From assembly GCA_964645045.1 (NCBI GenBank), contig CAZXYZ010000061.1:1-64000 (forward strand): a stretch of DNA of 64,000 nucleotides. Reading direction: 5' to 3'. Position 1 is the first letter of the stretch. Every line of letters starts with the position of its first letter. This document shows, one piece after another, positions 1 to 7,449 of the stretch. Source of the stretch: Anammoximicrobium sp964645045. Lineage in GTDB: Bacteria; Planctomycetota; Planctomycetia; Pirellulales; Pirellulaceae. The notes under the pieces are model-generated. The model did no database searches. It saw only the letters and a list, made by a program, of their open reading frames with translations, and was not told the DNA's origin. The translations under genes and the position numbers were made by a program.

Positions 1-102
1 GCCACCAGTGGAAGCGACTACTCGAAAGTCGCTTGTGGCAAAGCCAAAACCCTTGCACATCACCCACGCAAAGCCAATCCAGACCCGACGCCGTTAAGTA
101 GC

Positions 103-152
103 CTTAGGATCCAGTGGGGCAACCCGTGCAGGTTCAAGTCCTGTCTCTCGCA
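103..152 (+). pseudogene. tRNA-Leu 3' fragment
   Basis: These bases read as the 3' half of a bacterial tRNA-Leu: anticodon loop CTTAGGA (anticodon TAG), a long variable arm, a T-arm GCAGG-TTCAAGT-CCTGT and the closing acceptor strand CTCTCGC. The partner strand GCGAGAG and the D-arm are absent upstream, so it cannot fold as a tRNA. 3' tRNA fragments of this kind are commonly attachment-site scars. What lies left of the window is unknown. Confidence 0.75.
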
Positions 153-216
153 TTTGTATGTTACAAAAGGACTTACGGCAAATTGCCCCGAGTCCCTTTT
201 CTTTTGACGGCCAGCG

Positions 217-237
217 ATTGGTAGCAAATTGGTAGCA
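217..237 (+). repeat. paired ATTGGTAGCA direct repeats
   Basis: Two copies of ATTGGTAGCA, one base apart, lie 65 bases downstream of the tRNA-Leu fragment. The spacing resembles the integrase arm-type repeats beside the tRNA-His element later in this window, so they may be arm sites of a lost element. The rest of 153-435 has no convincing gene; a short open stretch around 245-365 could be the end of a broken protein but I do not recognise it. Confidence 0.4.
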
Positions 238-435
238 GTATTTCATCGGTGTTGCCGCCGTGTTGGTGACCCCGGAACCTCGGCCCATGACCATCACCGG
301 CAGCACTGCGGTCATCAACTACCGGGCTGGCGACGCGACCTACCCCTCAGATGTCCACGTCCATGTCCAAGAACCTCCGCAGCGGCACCACCGCCCATCG
401 GAAATCCGGTATGATGATGCCACAGGAGAACCCTC

Positions 436-900
436 ATGGACTATGCTCAACTGATCGACGACTATTTGGCCGGTCCCCAGACGCTCCGTGCCGCCGTGGC
501 CGGAATGACCGCCGGACAACTCGACGCCCGGCCGTTCCCCGGCAAATGGTCCACCAAGCAGGTGATCTGCCACCTCGCTGATTTCGAGCCGGTTTACGTG
601 GACCGGATGAAGCGGGTCATCGCCGAAAACGAGCCCACGTTGTTCAGCGGCGACCCCAACCTGTTTGCCACGACGCTGGCCTACGACCAACGGGACATGG
701 CCGTGGAATTGGACTTCATCGCCTTGGCACGGAAGCACATGGAGGCAATTCTGCGAGCCTTGAAGCCGGAAGATTTCCAGCGGAAGGGCATTCACTCCGA
801 GGCGGGGCCGATCACGCTGGAGAAGTTGCTGACCAACATCACCAACCACATCCCGCACCACATCAAGTTCATTGCCGAGAAACGTGCGGCGTTGGGGTGA
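436..900 (+). CDS. DinB-family protein
   Basis: A 154-residue protein of the DinB/YfiT four-helix-bundle type, cytoplasmic and with no signal peptide. Family members are metal-binding and often act as thiol-dependent transferases, but the substrate here cannot be told. The three-histidine metal site is visible: H46 in the CHLADFE segment, and H138 and H142 in NHIPHHIKF. The length is normal for the family. An AGGAGA ribosome site at 425-430 supports the ATG at 436. It stands alone, with a hairpin just behind it. Confidence 0.85.
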   Translation: MDYAQLIDDYLAGPQTLRAAVAGMTAGQLDARPFPGKWSTKQVICHLADFEPVYVDRMKRVIAENEPTLFSGDPNLFATTLAYDQRDMAVELDFIALARKHMEAILRALKPEDFQRKGIHSEAGPITLEKLLTNITNHIPHHIKFIAEKRAALG

Positions 901-907
901 ATCCCCA

Positions 908-933
908 CCGGGAGTTGTCGTGGCAACTCCCGG
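908..933 (+). terminator. hairpin after DinB gene
   Basis: A perfect 10-bp stem (CCGGGAGTTG pairing with CAACTCCCGG) with a 6-base loop starts 8 bases after the stop codon. There is no T tract, so it may be a weak or factor-assisted terminator. Confidence 0.45.
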
Positions 934-1097
934 CGGAGCGCCCATTGCCCGACCCATCTGGAAAACCCGGAAAGGAGGACACGGCGAAATCTCATCGGAA
1001 CCTCACCGGGAACGCTGAAAACTTCGTCTCGTGGGACCGACAATTGTGGCTGGAATGAGTTGGAGGTGCTTGAAGTTCCCGCCCCATTCGCCGCCCT

Positions 1098-1631
1098 TCA
1101 CTTCGGCCCCGCCCACTTCGGCACCTTGACACCTGACGCCGAATCCTGGCTCGGTGCAAACGGCTTGAGGTCCAGCACCGGCGTTCCCTCGAATGCGTCG
1201 ATGGTCTCCACTTGCACCACGTTGTCCTTCACGGCCAGCACTCTACACAAGCTCAGTCCAATCAGGTTCGGCCGAACCGGGGCACGACAGGCAAACACGC
1301 CCGTCACGGGGTTGTTTGGGTCGCCTCGTGGGTGAACTTGGAGGATCGACCGTTGCTGCGGCGTGCCGTTCTTGTCGAACCACCATATCACTTGCACATG
1401 CGACCATTGCTCTAGTCCGAGCAGGCCCTCCAGGTATTTCTTATTTAGGACAATCAACATGCGGTCGTCGGCCTTCTTGATGTGGCCGATGGGGCGGACC
1501 TTGAATTCGGTGGTGGCGGGTTGCTGGGCGTCGTCCGCTGCCACGGCGCTGCCGAGCGGGATTGCAGCGGCCACGCCTACATGCAGACCGTGGGGATGGT
1601 GAACGACCATTTGGTGGACTGCTTTTGGCAT
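1098..1631 (-). CDS. TrmO/TsaA-like (UPF0066) protein with a possible export signal
   Basis: The body matches the TrmO (YaeB/TsaA) beta-barrel family, whose members N6-methylate t6A37 in certain tRNAs using S-adenosylmethionine. Visible signatures are RPIGHIKK, the conserved GVFACRAPVRPNLIGLS block and a late EGTPVLDLKPF motif. The N-terminus is odd: about 30 residues ending in VAAAIPLGSAVAADD look like a signal peptide, which a tRNA enzyme should not have. Either the start lies inside or this is an exported paralogue. Starts at 1631 and 1610 are both possible. Open reading continues upstream to about 2102, but that part has no family resemblance and overlaps gene remnants. Confidence 0.7.
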   Translation of the reverse strand: MPKAVHQMVVHHPHGLHVGVAAAIPLGSAVAADDAQQPATTEFKVRPIGHIKKADDRMLIVLNKKYLEGLLGLEQWSHVQVIWWFDKNGTPQQRSILQVHPRGDPNNPVTGVFACRAPVRPNLIGLSLCRVLAVKDNVVQVETIDAFEGTPVLDLKPFAPSQDSASGVKVPKWAGPK

Positions 1632-1639
1632 CGGGAACT

Positions 1640-1960
1640 GGCTAAATCGGCGTGAATGCGATACCCCCATAAAAAAATGCAGGCGATCCGGGACTGTCTT
1701 GCCCGGCATCCCGACGCTTTCTGCCGGGACCATCTGAACGACAAGTAGCCGACTTGTGCCGGAATTTCCATGTTGATTCGTAGGATGCTCAAGATTGGCA
1801 CCTTCGATCCGAAGTGGACGCTGCCCATTCGGCTGGACAGGAATCCGAGAGTCTAGATCGTGTCGGTCAACGGTCTTGGCATGGACATGCGATTTGCACC
1901 ACGGGAACTCCAGGTGGAGGCGTTCGAGAAGGGCCGATCCCGTACGTCCATGACGACAGG
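1640..1960 (+). pseudogene. decayed small gene (DUF6398-like remnant)
   Basis: One reading frame gives protein-like sequence broken by stops: an ARHPDAFCRDHLND segment ending in TAG, then LIRRMLKIGTFDPKWTLPIR, an in-frame TAG, then VNGLGMDMRFAPRELQVEAF. A one-base shift restores an IPYVHDD tail. This pattern reminds me of the DUF6398 family, but that is memory, not a search. At least two stops and one frameshift make it non-functional. Confidence 0.5.
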
Positions 1961-1995
1961 ATACCCAGCCCTTCGGCTGCCACGTAGAGGGGCGG

Positions 1996-2160
1996 TTGTG
2001 TGGAACGGTGTCGTCCAAACGCGCTCCCGTCACGCTGGCCGCACTGGTCTGCACCGATGACCGCCACCTCAAGGCGGAAGGTCTATCGCTGTCGAACATC
2101 AAGGGATGTATTCCGGTTGATACCGCCGCTTACGATATTCCAAGCAGACAGCACCTTGCG
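1996..2160 (+). pseudogene. alpha/beta-hydrolase fragment
   Basis: About 40 codons (LAALVCTDDRHLKAEGLSL then SNIKGCIPVDTAAYDIP) match the segment after the nucleophile elbow of BD-FAE/carboxylesterase-type alpha/beta hydrolases. The GxSxG nucleophile, the rest of the fold and the catalytic Asp and His are missing. It is an internal scrap of a gene. Confidence 0.5.
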
Positions 2161-2286
2161 CGCCTGCCAGGTGACGATTTCGTGACCGGCGTCATTGGAA
2201 TGGGGAATCTCGTCCCGCACCCTTCCATACAGCCTTCGTGCCCGGCCCACGTCGGATACCAGACCGTCCGTTAGTTCGTGGGTCAT
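2150..2286 (-). pseudogene. transglutaminase-like fragment
   Basis: On the minus strand, ELTDGLVSDVGRARRLYGRV followed by RDEIPHSNDAGHEIVTWQA resembles the segment just before the catalytic Cys of bacterial transglutaminase-like proteins. The Cys-containing GTGICYAK-type block that should follow is absent, as the frame runs into the hydrolase scrap. It is another gene remnant. Confidence 0.4.
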
Positions 2287-2390
2287 TCCCAAGACCGGCG
2301 GCCTCGATTCTATCACCCGGAATCGTTGGCTGGTAGAATTTCCGGCGATTGTCTGTCGGGCGATTGTTCCCCTGATCAACGGAGACTGCG

Positions 2391-3164
2391 ATGATGAAGA
2401 TTGTACTGCCGATCCTGGTGTTCGGACTGCTGGCTGATTCTGCGAAGGCCGCGGACTCCGGCGACCAACTCCCGACCCCACCCCGCGGCAAGGCTTGGAA
2501 ATTGGTTTGGCACGACGAATTCGACGGCGACAGGCTGGATGACTCAAAATGGGATGTGCCGGATCACCAGCGTCGGGATGGATGGTGGTCGCCCAAGGCT
2601 GTTGCCTTGGACGGCGACGGCAACTTGGCGATCAGCACGATGAAGGACGGCGACCGGTATTTGGATGCTTGCGTGCGGACACGAGGCAAGTTCGAACACG
2701 CCTTCGGCTACTACGTGGCCCGAATCAAACTGCAAAGCCAGCCGGGCCACTGGTCGGCGTTCTGGTTGTACAACTCCAGCGTCGGCAAGATCGGCGACGA
2801 CGGCCGCGATGGAACGGAAATCGACATTATGGAAAAGCCGTGGCGGGACGACCGAGTTCAGCACGCACTGCACTGGGACGGCTACGGCAAGGAACACAGG
2901 TCCGAGGGCAAGGTGACGACGGTGCCGGGGGTGATGGACGGCTGGCACACCTTCAGCCTGCTTTGGCTGCCAGGCGAGTACGTTTTCCACGTGGACGGCA
3001 AGGAAACGTGGCGAACCCAAGCCGGGGGCGTGTGCCAAGTGCCCTTGTACATCAAGCTGAGCGACGAACTTGGCGACTGGGGCGGCGACATTACCAGGGC
3101 GAAACTGCCTGATCGGTTCCTGGTGGATTATGTGCGGGTGTACGATGCGGTGGATGCCAATTGA
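2391..3164 (+). CDS. secreted GH16 glycoside hydrolase
   Basis: This 257-residue protein has a signal peptide (about residues 1-21, ending SAKA) and one family-16 jelly-roll catalytic domain. The GH16 signature is intact: EIDIME, with nucleophile E143, helper D145 and acid/base E148. Aromatic-rich strands (WKLVWHDEFDG near the start, GHWSAFWLY in the middle) are typical. Members cut beta-1,3/1,4-glucans, agars or carrageenans; the exact substrate is not decided by what I can see. It acts in the periplasm or outside the cell. ATG codons at 2391 and 2394 are both possible. It follows a stretch of gene debris and appears to stand alone. Confidence 0.88.
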   Translation: MMKIVLPILVFGLLADSAKAADSGDQLPTPPRGKAWKLVWHDEFDGDRLDDSKWDVPDHQRRDGWWSPKAVALDGDGNLAISTMKDGDRYLDACVRTRGKFEHAFGYYVARIKLQSQPGHWSAFWLYNSSVGKIGDDGRDGTEIDIMEKPWRDDRVQHALHWDGYGKEHRSEGKVTTVPGVMDGWHTFSLLWLPGEYVFHVDGKETWRTQAGGVCQVPLYIKLSDELGDWGGDITRAKLPDRFLVDYVRVYDAVDAN

Positions 3165-3364
3165 TTCTGCGCGTCGAGAAAGGAGCCCAGCAGGCGGTCC
3201 AACAGACGTTGCTTGCTACGTGAAGTCAGCGGGATTACCGTCGGCTTGCGTGGCGGACTGCGAAAGGCGTCCGCGATGGGCTGGAGGAAGAACATTTTCG
3301 CTTGGACTCCCGTGTGCGCGTGCCACCGACGCAAACAGAACGCGAATCAGATTCGGGCGAGCGA

Positions 3365-4015
3365 TCAGTTGGCCGCACGGACCAGGGCTTCCAACTGCAA
3401 ACACACGACGGCCAGTTGTTGCTCCGTCGGATCGGGGGCGATGTCCCGAAAGTAGCCGTCATCAATCCCCAGAAACTGTTTGAGCTGCCGGCCGCGTTCG
3501 GGAATCGCATCGGCGAACAGGTCCTCCATTTCCCAGTCGCGGTCCCACAGGATGCGGTCGGCCAGCGACTCGATGACTAAATCCCAGGCATCGGCGTCGT
3601 CCGAGCCGGGGGCGGGCAGGTCGGCGAGTTCGTCGGGGGACTCGGCGCCGCGACATGCGGCCACGATCAGCGTTCGCCAGGAACGGTGCGGCGTAAGGTC
3701 CTGCTGTTCGCGGTCAATCTCCTCCTCGACGCACCACCGCAGCTGTTCGTACAGAGCGCCCACGGTCCCTTCCCGCAGCGACGTCAACTTCGGGGCCGGC
3801 TGACTGCGTTGCAACAGCGCACGCCCCACCTCGGCCAGCAGCGCCAGTTGCTGCGGAACCTCCAGGCGGTCAAACAACGCAACGCCGCTCTCGAACGGTT
3901 CGTCCGGCGTTTGCCGAGTCACGCTAATCTGGTAATAGACGTAACCCAACAGCTGCCGGACCAGTTCCGCTTCGGAGCCCGCAAGCGTTCGCGTACCTAT
4001 CGACGTTTGCCACAT
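3365..4015 (-). CDS. hypothetical protein
   Basis: An unrecognised cytoplasmic protein of 216 residues if translation begins at the ATG at 4015; the frame is open to 4051. It is acidic, rich in Glu, Leu and Trp, with no signal peptide or membrane segment, and looks mainly helical. A GGAG close upstream of 4015 favours that start. It lies behind an aldolase gene on the same strand, 52 bases from its stop, so the two may be co-transcribed. The stretch from its stop to the GH16 gene (3165-3364) shows no convincing gene. Confidence 0.6.
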   Translation of the reverse strand: MWQTSIGTRTLAGSEAELVRQLLGYVYYQISVTRQTPDEPFESGVALFDRLEVPQQLALLAEVGRALLQRSQPAPKLTSLREGTVGALYEQLRWCVEEEIDREQQDLTPHRSWRTLIVAACRGAESPDELADLPAPGSDDADAWDLVIESLADRILWDRDWEMEDLFADAIPERGRQLKQFLGIDDGYFRDIAPDPTEQQLAVVCLQLEALVRAAN

Positions 4016-4066
4016 GGGCTCCAGGATAAACGGAGGGCCGCCAGCAGGCAACTCCTTGTCGGAAAA

Positions 4067-4864
4067 CTAATATCGCACCAAGCCGCGCCGGTTCTTGTCC
4101 GGGTGCAAGAAGTCCAGGGCCGCTTCGGCTTGCTGGGTCATCAGCCGCAGGTCGCTGCCAACGGCCAGGAACTGCATGCCTTGTTCGGCGCGCGACCGCG
4201 CGGATTGCGGGTCCATGGCGTGAATGCCCGTCGGGGTGCCGGTCTTGCGGCCGGCGGCGATCACGCGTTGGACCAGGGCCTCGTGCTCGTCGGCGGTGGG
4301 AAACGTGCCGTCGGGAGCCCGCATCTGAAACCGCAGGTCCATGGGGCCGATGAAAACCGCGTCGCAGCCGGGTAGACCATAGATCGCTTCCGCGTTCTCC
4401 ACGCCGCGCGGACTCTCCGTCTGCAACACGACCAGGATCTGATCGTTGGCGGTGGCAAAATACTCGTCGGACGAGGCCGCGAAATTCAACGCCGACAAGC
4501 CGCCGCCCGCGCTGCGGTTGCCTTGCGGCGGGTACTTGGCGGCGGCAATGGCGGCTCGCGCTTGCTCCACCGTGTCGACCATCGGCACGACGATGCCCAT
4601 GGCACCGGCATCCAAGACGCGTTTGATCCAATGGTGGCTGCCTTCGGGCACGCGGACCAACGGCACGCCGCCGGCGTCGGCGACCGCACCAAAGATCGCC
4701 GCCGCCTGGTCCATGTCGATCGGCGAATGCTCCAGGTCCAACGTCAGCCAGTCCCAGCCCATCCGCGCCAAGACGCGGGCGGCGTACAGGTTGCCGAGCG
4801 ACAGCCACGTCCCGAACGTCGGTCCGCCACGCTTCAGTTTTTCTTTGACGGGATTGGTTTTCAT
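4067..4864 (-). CDS. HpcH/HpaI-family aldolase
   Basis: A 265-residue class II (metal-dependent) aldolase of the HpcH/HpaI/citrate-lyase family, a TIM-barrel enzyme that cleaves or forms 2-keto-3-hydroxy acids such as 2-keto-3-deoxy sugar acids. Visible motifs: GTWLSLGN at the N-terminus, LDLEHSP, VPMVDTVEQARAAI, QTESPRGVENAEAI with the metal-binding Glu, and a GPMDL motif with the metal-binding Asp. Length is normal. It is cytoplasmic. No other sugar-acid pathway gene is adjacent, so the physiological substrate is unknown. Confidence 0.85.
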   Translation of the reverse strand: MKTNPVKEKLKRGGPTFGTWLSLGNLYAARVLARMGWDWLTLDLEHSPIDMDQAAAIFGAVADAGGVPLVRVPEGSHHWIKRVLDAGAMGIVVPMVDTVEQARAAIAAAKYPPQGNRSAGGGLSALNFAASSDEYFATANDQILVVLQTESPRGVENAEAIYGLPGCDAVFIGPMDLRFQMRAPDGTFPTADEHEALVQRVIAAGRKTGTPTGIHAMDPQSARSRAEQGMQFLAVGSDLRLMTQQAEAALDFLHPDKNRRGLVRY

Positions 4865-5062
4865 GTTGCTCGGACACGTCGCGCCGAGGCGCCGGTCAAA
4901 TGACCGAACACGATTGTCAATCGGCGCGCCGCGATCATCTTACGATGTCAACCGGCGGGTTGGCAAGCTGTCTCGCGCCGCTGGCAGCGCGTAAAAAAAC
5001 TCGCTGGCGCAGTGCGACGGCAACGCAAGAAAAATAAAAATGAAAAGTCGCGCTAACCTTGC

Positions 5063-5090
5063 TTGACATTTCGTGTACACTCCGCACAAT
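5063..5090 (+). promoter_or_regulatory. sigma-70-like promoter upstream of folK leader
   Basis: TTGACA at 5063-5068 is followed after 16 bases by CACAAT at 5085-5090, a perfect -35 box and a fair -10 box in an AT-rich patch. Transcription would start near 5097, about 245 bases ahead of the folK start codon. Confidence 0.55.
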
Positions 5091-5096
5091 GTGCGA

Positions 5097-5316
5097 CTTG
5101 TTGAACTTGGAACCGCTGACAGATTCCTTGAAGGGCGACGACTGACGGAAACGATGTTCGGCGGCCCTCGGTCGTGGCTCGGATGTCCCCTTCAAGGTAT
5201 TTTCTAGGACGCGTCGACTGATGCATGGCGGCATCATGCGTCCGGAGTGAGTGGGTAAAAGTCCAACGCACTAATGCACGGCGGCAGCGCTACACAGAGG
5301 CTGTCGCCGTTTTTTT
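5097..5316 (+). ncRNA. candidate structured RNA (small RNA or folK leader)
   Basis: Between the promoter and a strong terminator the RNA can form a chain of stems. CCTTGAAGGG (5126-5135) pairs perfectly with 5188-5197, enclosing ACGACTGA (5138-5145) with TCGGTCGT (5168-5175). GGACGC (5207-5212) pairs with 5238-5243 around TGATGC (5219-5224) with 5231-5236. It lacks the conserved cores of RNase P RNA, SRP RNA and tmRNA. It may be an independent small RNA or an attenuation leader of folK; no known class is recognised. Confidence 0.5.
5280..5316 (+). terminator. Rho-independent terminator just before folK
   Basis: GGCGGCAGC (5280-5288) pairs with GCTGTCGCC (5300-5308), nine pairs including one G-T, followed by seven T residues (5310-5316). 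It ends 26 bases before the folK ATG, so it can stop the upstream RNA or gate folK transcription. Confidence 0.75.
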
Positions 5317-5342
5317 ATGTCTCGACTTGCCGGCCCATCCTC

Positions 5343-6320
5343 ATGGCGACGACGCTGATTGCGCTGGGTGCGAATCTTGGCGACCGGCGGGGTAACCTGC
5401 AGCGCGCGATCGCGTTGCTGGATCGCCCGCCCGCGCAGCGTGTCGTCGCGCACAGCCGCTGGTTCAGCACGGCGCCCATCGGCGGTCCCGCGGGCCAGGC
5501 GGACTTTGTCAACGCGGCAGCGCGCGTCGAGACCTCTCTGTCGCCGCTGGAACTGCTGGCCGTGTTGCGCGAAATCGAAGCGGAACTCGGCCGCCAACGT
5601 CGTGAACGTTGGGCGGCGCGCTGCGTTGATTTGGATTTGCTGCTATTCGACGATTTAATCCTCAAGACGCCGGAGTTAGAACTGCCGCATCCGCGGATGG
5701 CCTTTCGGCGGTTTGTGCTGGAACCCGCTGCCGACGTCGCAGCGGATCTGCTGCACCCCGTCATCGGCTGGACGATCGGTCAGCTGCTGACACACCTGAA
5801 CGATGCGCCGAACTACTTGGCCATCACGGGTTTGCCAGGCGGCGGGAAAACCGAAACGGCTCAGGCCGTTGCGGCGGCGACGGCCGGCACCTTTGTCGCC
5901 GACCCTGCAGACAAACCGTCACCGTTGGGAACCACGGCGGCACAAGCTCTTGTGGACGAACAGTCGCGATGGCGTCAGCGGTCGGAACTCCTTGGCCGCC
6001 AACGCTGGACGAAGGAAAGTCCAGTCGTCATCAGTGATTTCTGGTTGGAACAGTCGTTGGCCTACAGCCGACGTTGGCAGGACGATCAACAACGAATCAG
6101 GTTTGCCGCGGAATGCCGAAGTGCCAACGCCGAGGTCGCCCAACCGAAGCTGCTGGTGTTGCTGGACAAGCCCACGTCCCGGGAACCGTGGAAAACGGTG
6201 GGCACGGAACTGCGCAACTTGGTATGTCAACCCGGCCGTGGTCCGATGCTCGAGTTGGACGCGTCCCGGCCGGATTGGGCCGTGGTCGAACTGTGCGCCG
6301 CGGTGGAGGCCATGCGATGA
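5343..6320 (+). CDS. folK: FolK-deoxynucleoside-kinase-like fusion
   Basis: A 325-residue two-domain protein. Residues about 1-155 are HPPK (FolK), which transfers pyrophosphate from ATP to 6-hydroxymethyl-7,8-dihydropterin in folate synthesis. Signs are LIALGANLGDRRGNLQRAI at the start, FVNAAARVET, the RCVDLDLLLFDD metal-binding motif and LPHPRMAFRRFVLEP. Residues about 160-325 form a P-loop domain (ITGLPGGGKTE) resembling deoxynucleoside kinases, with a late LVLLDKPTSREPW segment. The ATG at 5343 gives the usual FolK N-terminus; the open frame upstream to 5274 crosses the terminator and is rejected. The second domain's substrate is unknown. Confidence 0.88.
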   Translation: MATTLIALGANLGDRRGNLQRAIALLDRPPAQRVVAHSRWFSTAPIGGPAGQADFVNAAARVETSLSPLELLAVLREIEAELGRQRRERWAARCVDLDLLLFDDLILKTPELELPHPRMAFRRFVLEPAADVAADLLHPVIGWTIGQLLTHLNDAPNYLAITGLPGGGKTETAQAVAAATAGTFVADPADKPSPLGTTAAQALVDEQSRWRQRSELLGRQRWTKESPVVISDFWLEQSLAYSRRWQDDQQRIRFAAECRSANAEVAQPKLLVLLDKPTSREPWKTVGTELRNLVCQPGRGPMLELDASRPDWAVVELCAAVEAMR

Positions 6321-6379
6321 GCCGCTGGGCAGCCAGCAGGAAATAGTCTACCCAGCGGACTTTCAAGAAGTTCGGATAG

Positions 6380-6454
6380 CACGGATGGCAAAGCCGGGGC
6401 ACGGATGAAACGCAGGCTCCCTCCGTTATCCGTGCCCCGGCCTTGCCATCCGTG
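6380..6454. repeat. 27-bp inverted repeat (ATCCGTG family)
   Basis: Arms 6380-6406 and 6428-6454 are inverted copies with one mismatch, both built around ATCCGTG and GCCCCGGC. A related palindrome lies at 43596-43712. It sits behind folK and ahead of the convergent small gene, and could act as a two-way terminator. The remainder of 6321-6534 shows nothing else. Confidence 0.75.
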
Positions 6455-6534
6455 GTACGTTCGCGTGGGTAGTTCATTTTCCGCGGTATGCCCAACGTCT
6501 CCACCGGGGTTGGATGAGATCCAAGGCGGGAGAT

Positions 6535-6723
6535 TCAGGGCATGTTGGCCTCGGACTTTGCGCCCGGCGAGGCGGGGATTTGCTCGACGCATTCTTCCTG
6601 GTCGGCGGCCGAACTCGGCCGGCAAGCGGGGCTCATTCACGTCGACACGCCGAATCGCGGCAAAATCCACATCTGAAGCGCAAACCACGCCACGACAAAG
6701 GCGAGGAGGAAGAGGATTTCCAT
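6535..6723 (-). CDS. candidate selenoprotein, small membrane protein
   Basis: The frame from ATG 6723 encodes one hydrophobic helix (residues 1-20), then PRFGVST, then an in-frame TGA at 6637-6639, and stays open for 33 more codons (start MSPACRPS) to a TGA at 6535-6537. Read as selenocysteine, the 62-residue product has U29 and C34 just after the membrane helix. A hairpin CGGCCG-AGTT-CGGCCG has its loop 21 bases past the TGA with G at the second loop position, fitting bacterial SECIS rules. AAGGA precedes the ATG at 6723; an upstream ATG at 6753 overlaps the neighbour's stop as ATGA. Small membrane proteins ending in a GVxT(C/U)MSxxC motif are known to me from memory. If the TGA stops translation, a 28-residue peptide results. 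Confidence 0.6.
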
Positions 6724-6749
6724 GTTCGATGATCCTTGGGTTTGCTTGT

Positions 6750-7328
6750 TCATGGGTTCGCTGTTCGAGGTTGATCCTGTTCTTGTTTCATCCGCTTTAC
6801 GTAGTCGGTCGCCTTGGCGATGAAGTCTTCCTTTTTCAGCCCGATGGTTTTGGCCTCGGCCACAGCGGCTTCCACGGTCAGACCGTCGTCCAGGACGCGA
6901 TGCGCCAGCCATGCTGCGCCGACCCGTCCGGCGGAAAAACAATGCACCAGCATCGGCCGCTTGGTCTTGTCCTTCAGCAGTTCACGCATCTGGGCAAAGA
7001 CGTCGTCGGTCAGGGCGTCGACCGAAGCGATGGGCACGTGGACATACTGCATGCCGAGGTCGACGACCGTAGCTTTCTCGTCCCAGTCCAATTCGTTTGC
7101 GGCGCGCAGGTTAACAACCGTCCGCACGCCAGCCTTCTGCGCTTCGGCAAATCCTGCGGGAGTCGGCTGGCCCGCGAGGAACACACCGTTGAACTCATGA
7201 ATCCCGTTGGCCTGGAAGCACGAGCATGGCGTCAGTGCGGAGGTATCCTTCCGGGGTTCGGCGGACAACAACCGGCCGCCGATAGCGATCGTCAAACACA
7301 AAACGGAAATTGCGATGGAACGGTTCAT
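6750..7328 (-). CDS. exported DUF442 phosphatase-like protein
   Basis: This 192-residue protein has an N-terminal signal peptide (about residues 1-23) and a cysteine-phosphatase/rhodanese-like domain of the DUF442 (beta-lactamase hydrolase-like) family. The loop MLVHCFSAGRVGAAW has the catalytic Cys and the phosphate-binding Arg. NGIHEFNGVFLAGQPTP and VRTVVNLRAANELDWDE are typical of the family. It is probably periplasmic. Its stop overlaps an in-frame start of the candidate selenoprotein gene by ATGA, so the two are likely translated together. Relatives in sulfide metabolism clusters exist, but no such gene is adjacent here. Confidence 0.75.
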   Translation of the reverse strand: MNRSIAISVLCLTIAIGGRLLSAEPRKDTSALTPCSCFQANGIHEFNGVFLAGQPTPAGFAEAQKAGVRTVVNLRAANELDWDEKATVVDLGMQYVHVPIASVDALTDDVFAQMRELLKDKTKRPMLVHCFSAGRVGAAWLAHRVLDDGLTVEAAVAEAKTIGLKKEDFIAKATDYVKRMKQEQDQPRTANP

Positions 7329-7449
7329 GTTTTTCTATTACCTACGACCCTGGGGACGGCCAGTCCTTCAGGCACTACGCAGCTAGACGCGCCGCTAGTC
7401 ACTTGGTTACAAGAATCCTGACGATTACGACCATCCGACTGAATCAGCG

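Noticed and set aside
5075..5080. TACACT as the -10 box
   Set aside because: It lies only seven bases after TTGACA; CACAAT at 16 bases fits the spacing.
5097..5316. Known housekeeping RNA (RNase P, SRP, tmRNA or 6S)
   Set aside because: None of the conserved cores is visible and the stem arrangement does not fit a single long rod, so no class name is given.
5274..5342. Upstream extension of folK
   Set aside because: It would be translated across the terminator stem, and the standard FolK N-terminus begins at 5343.
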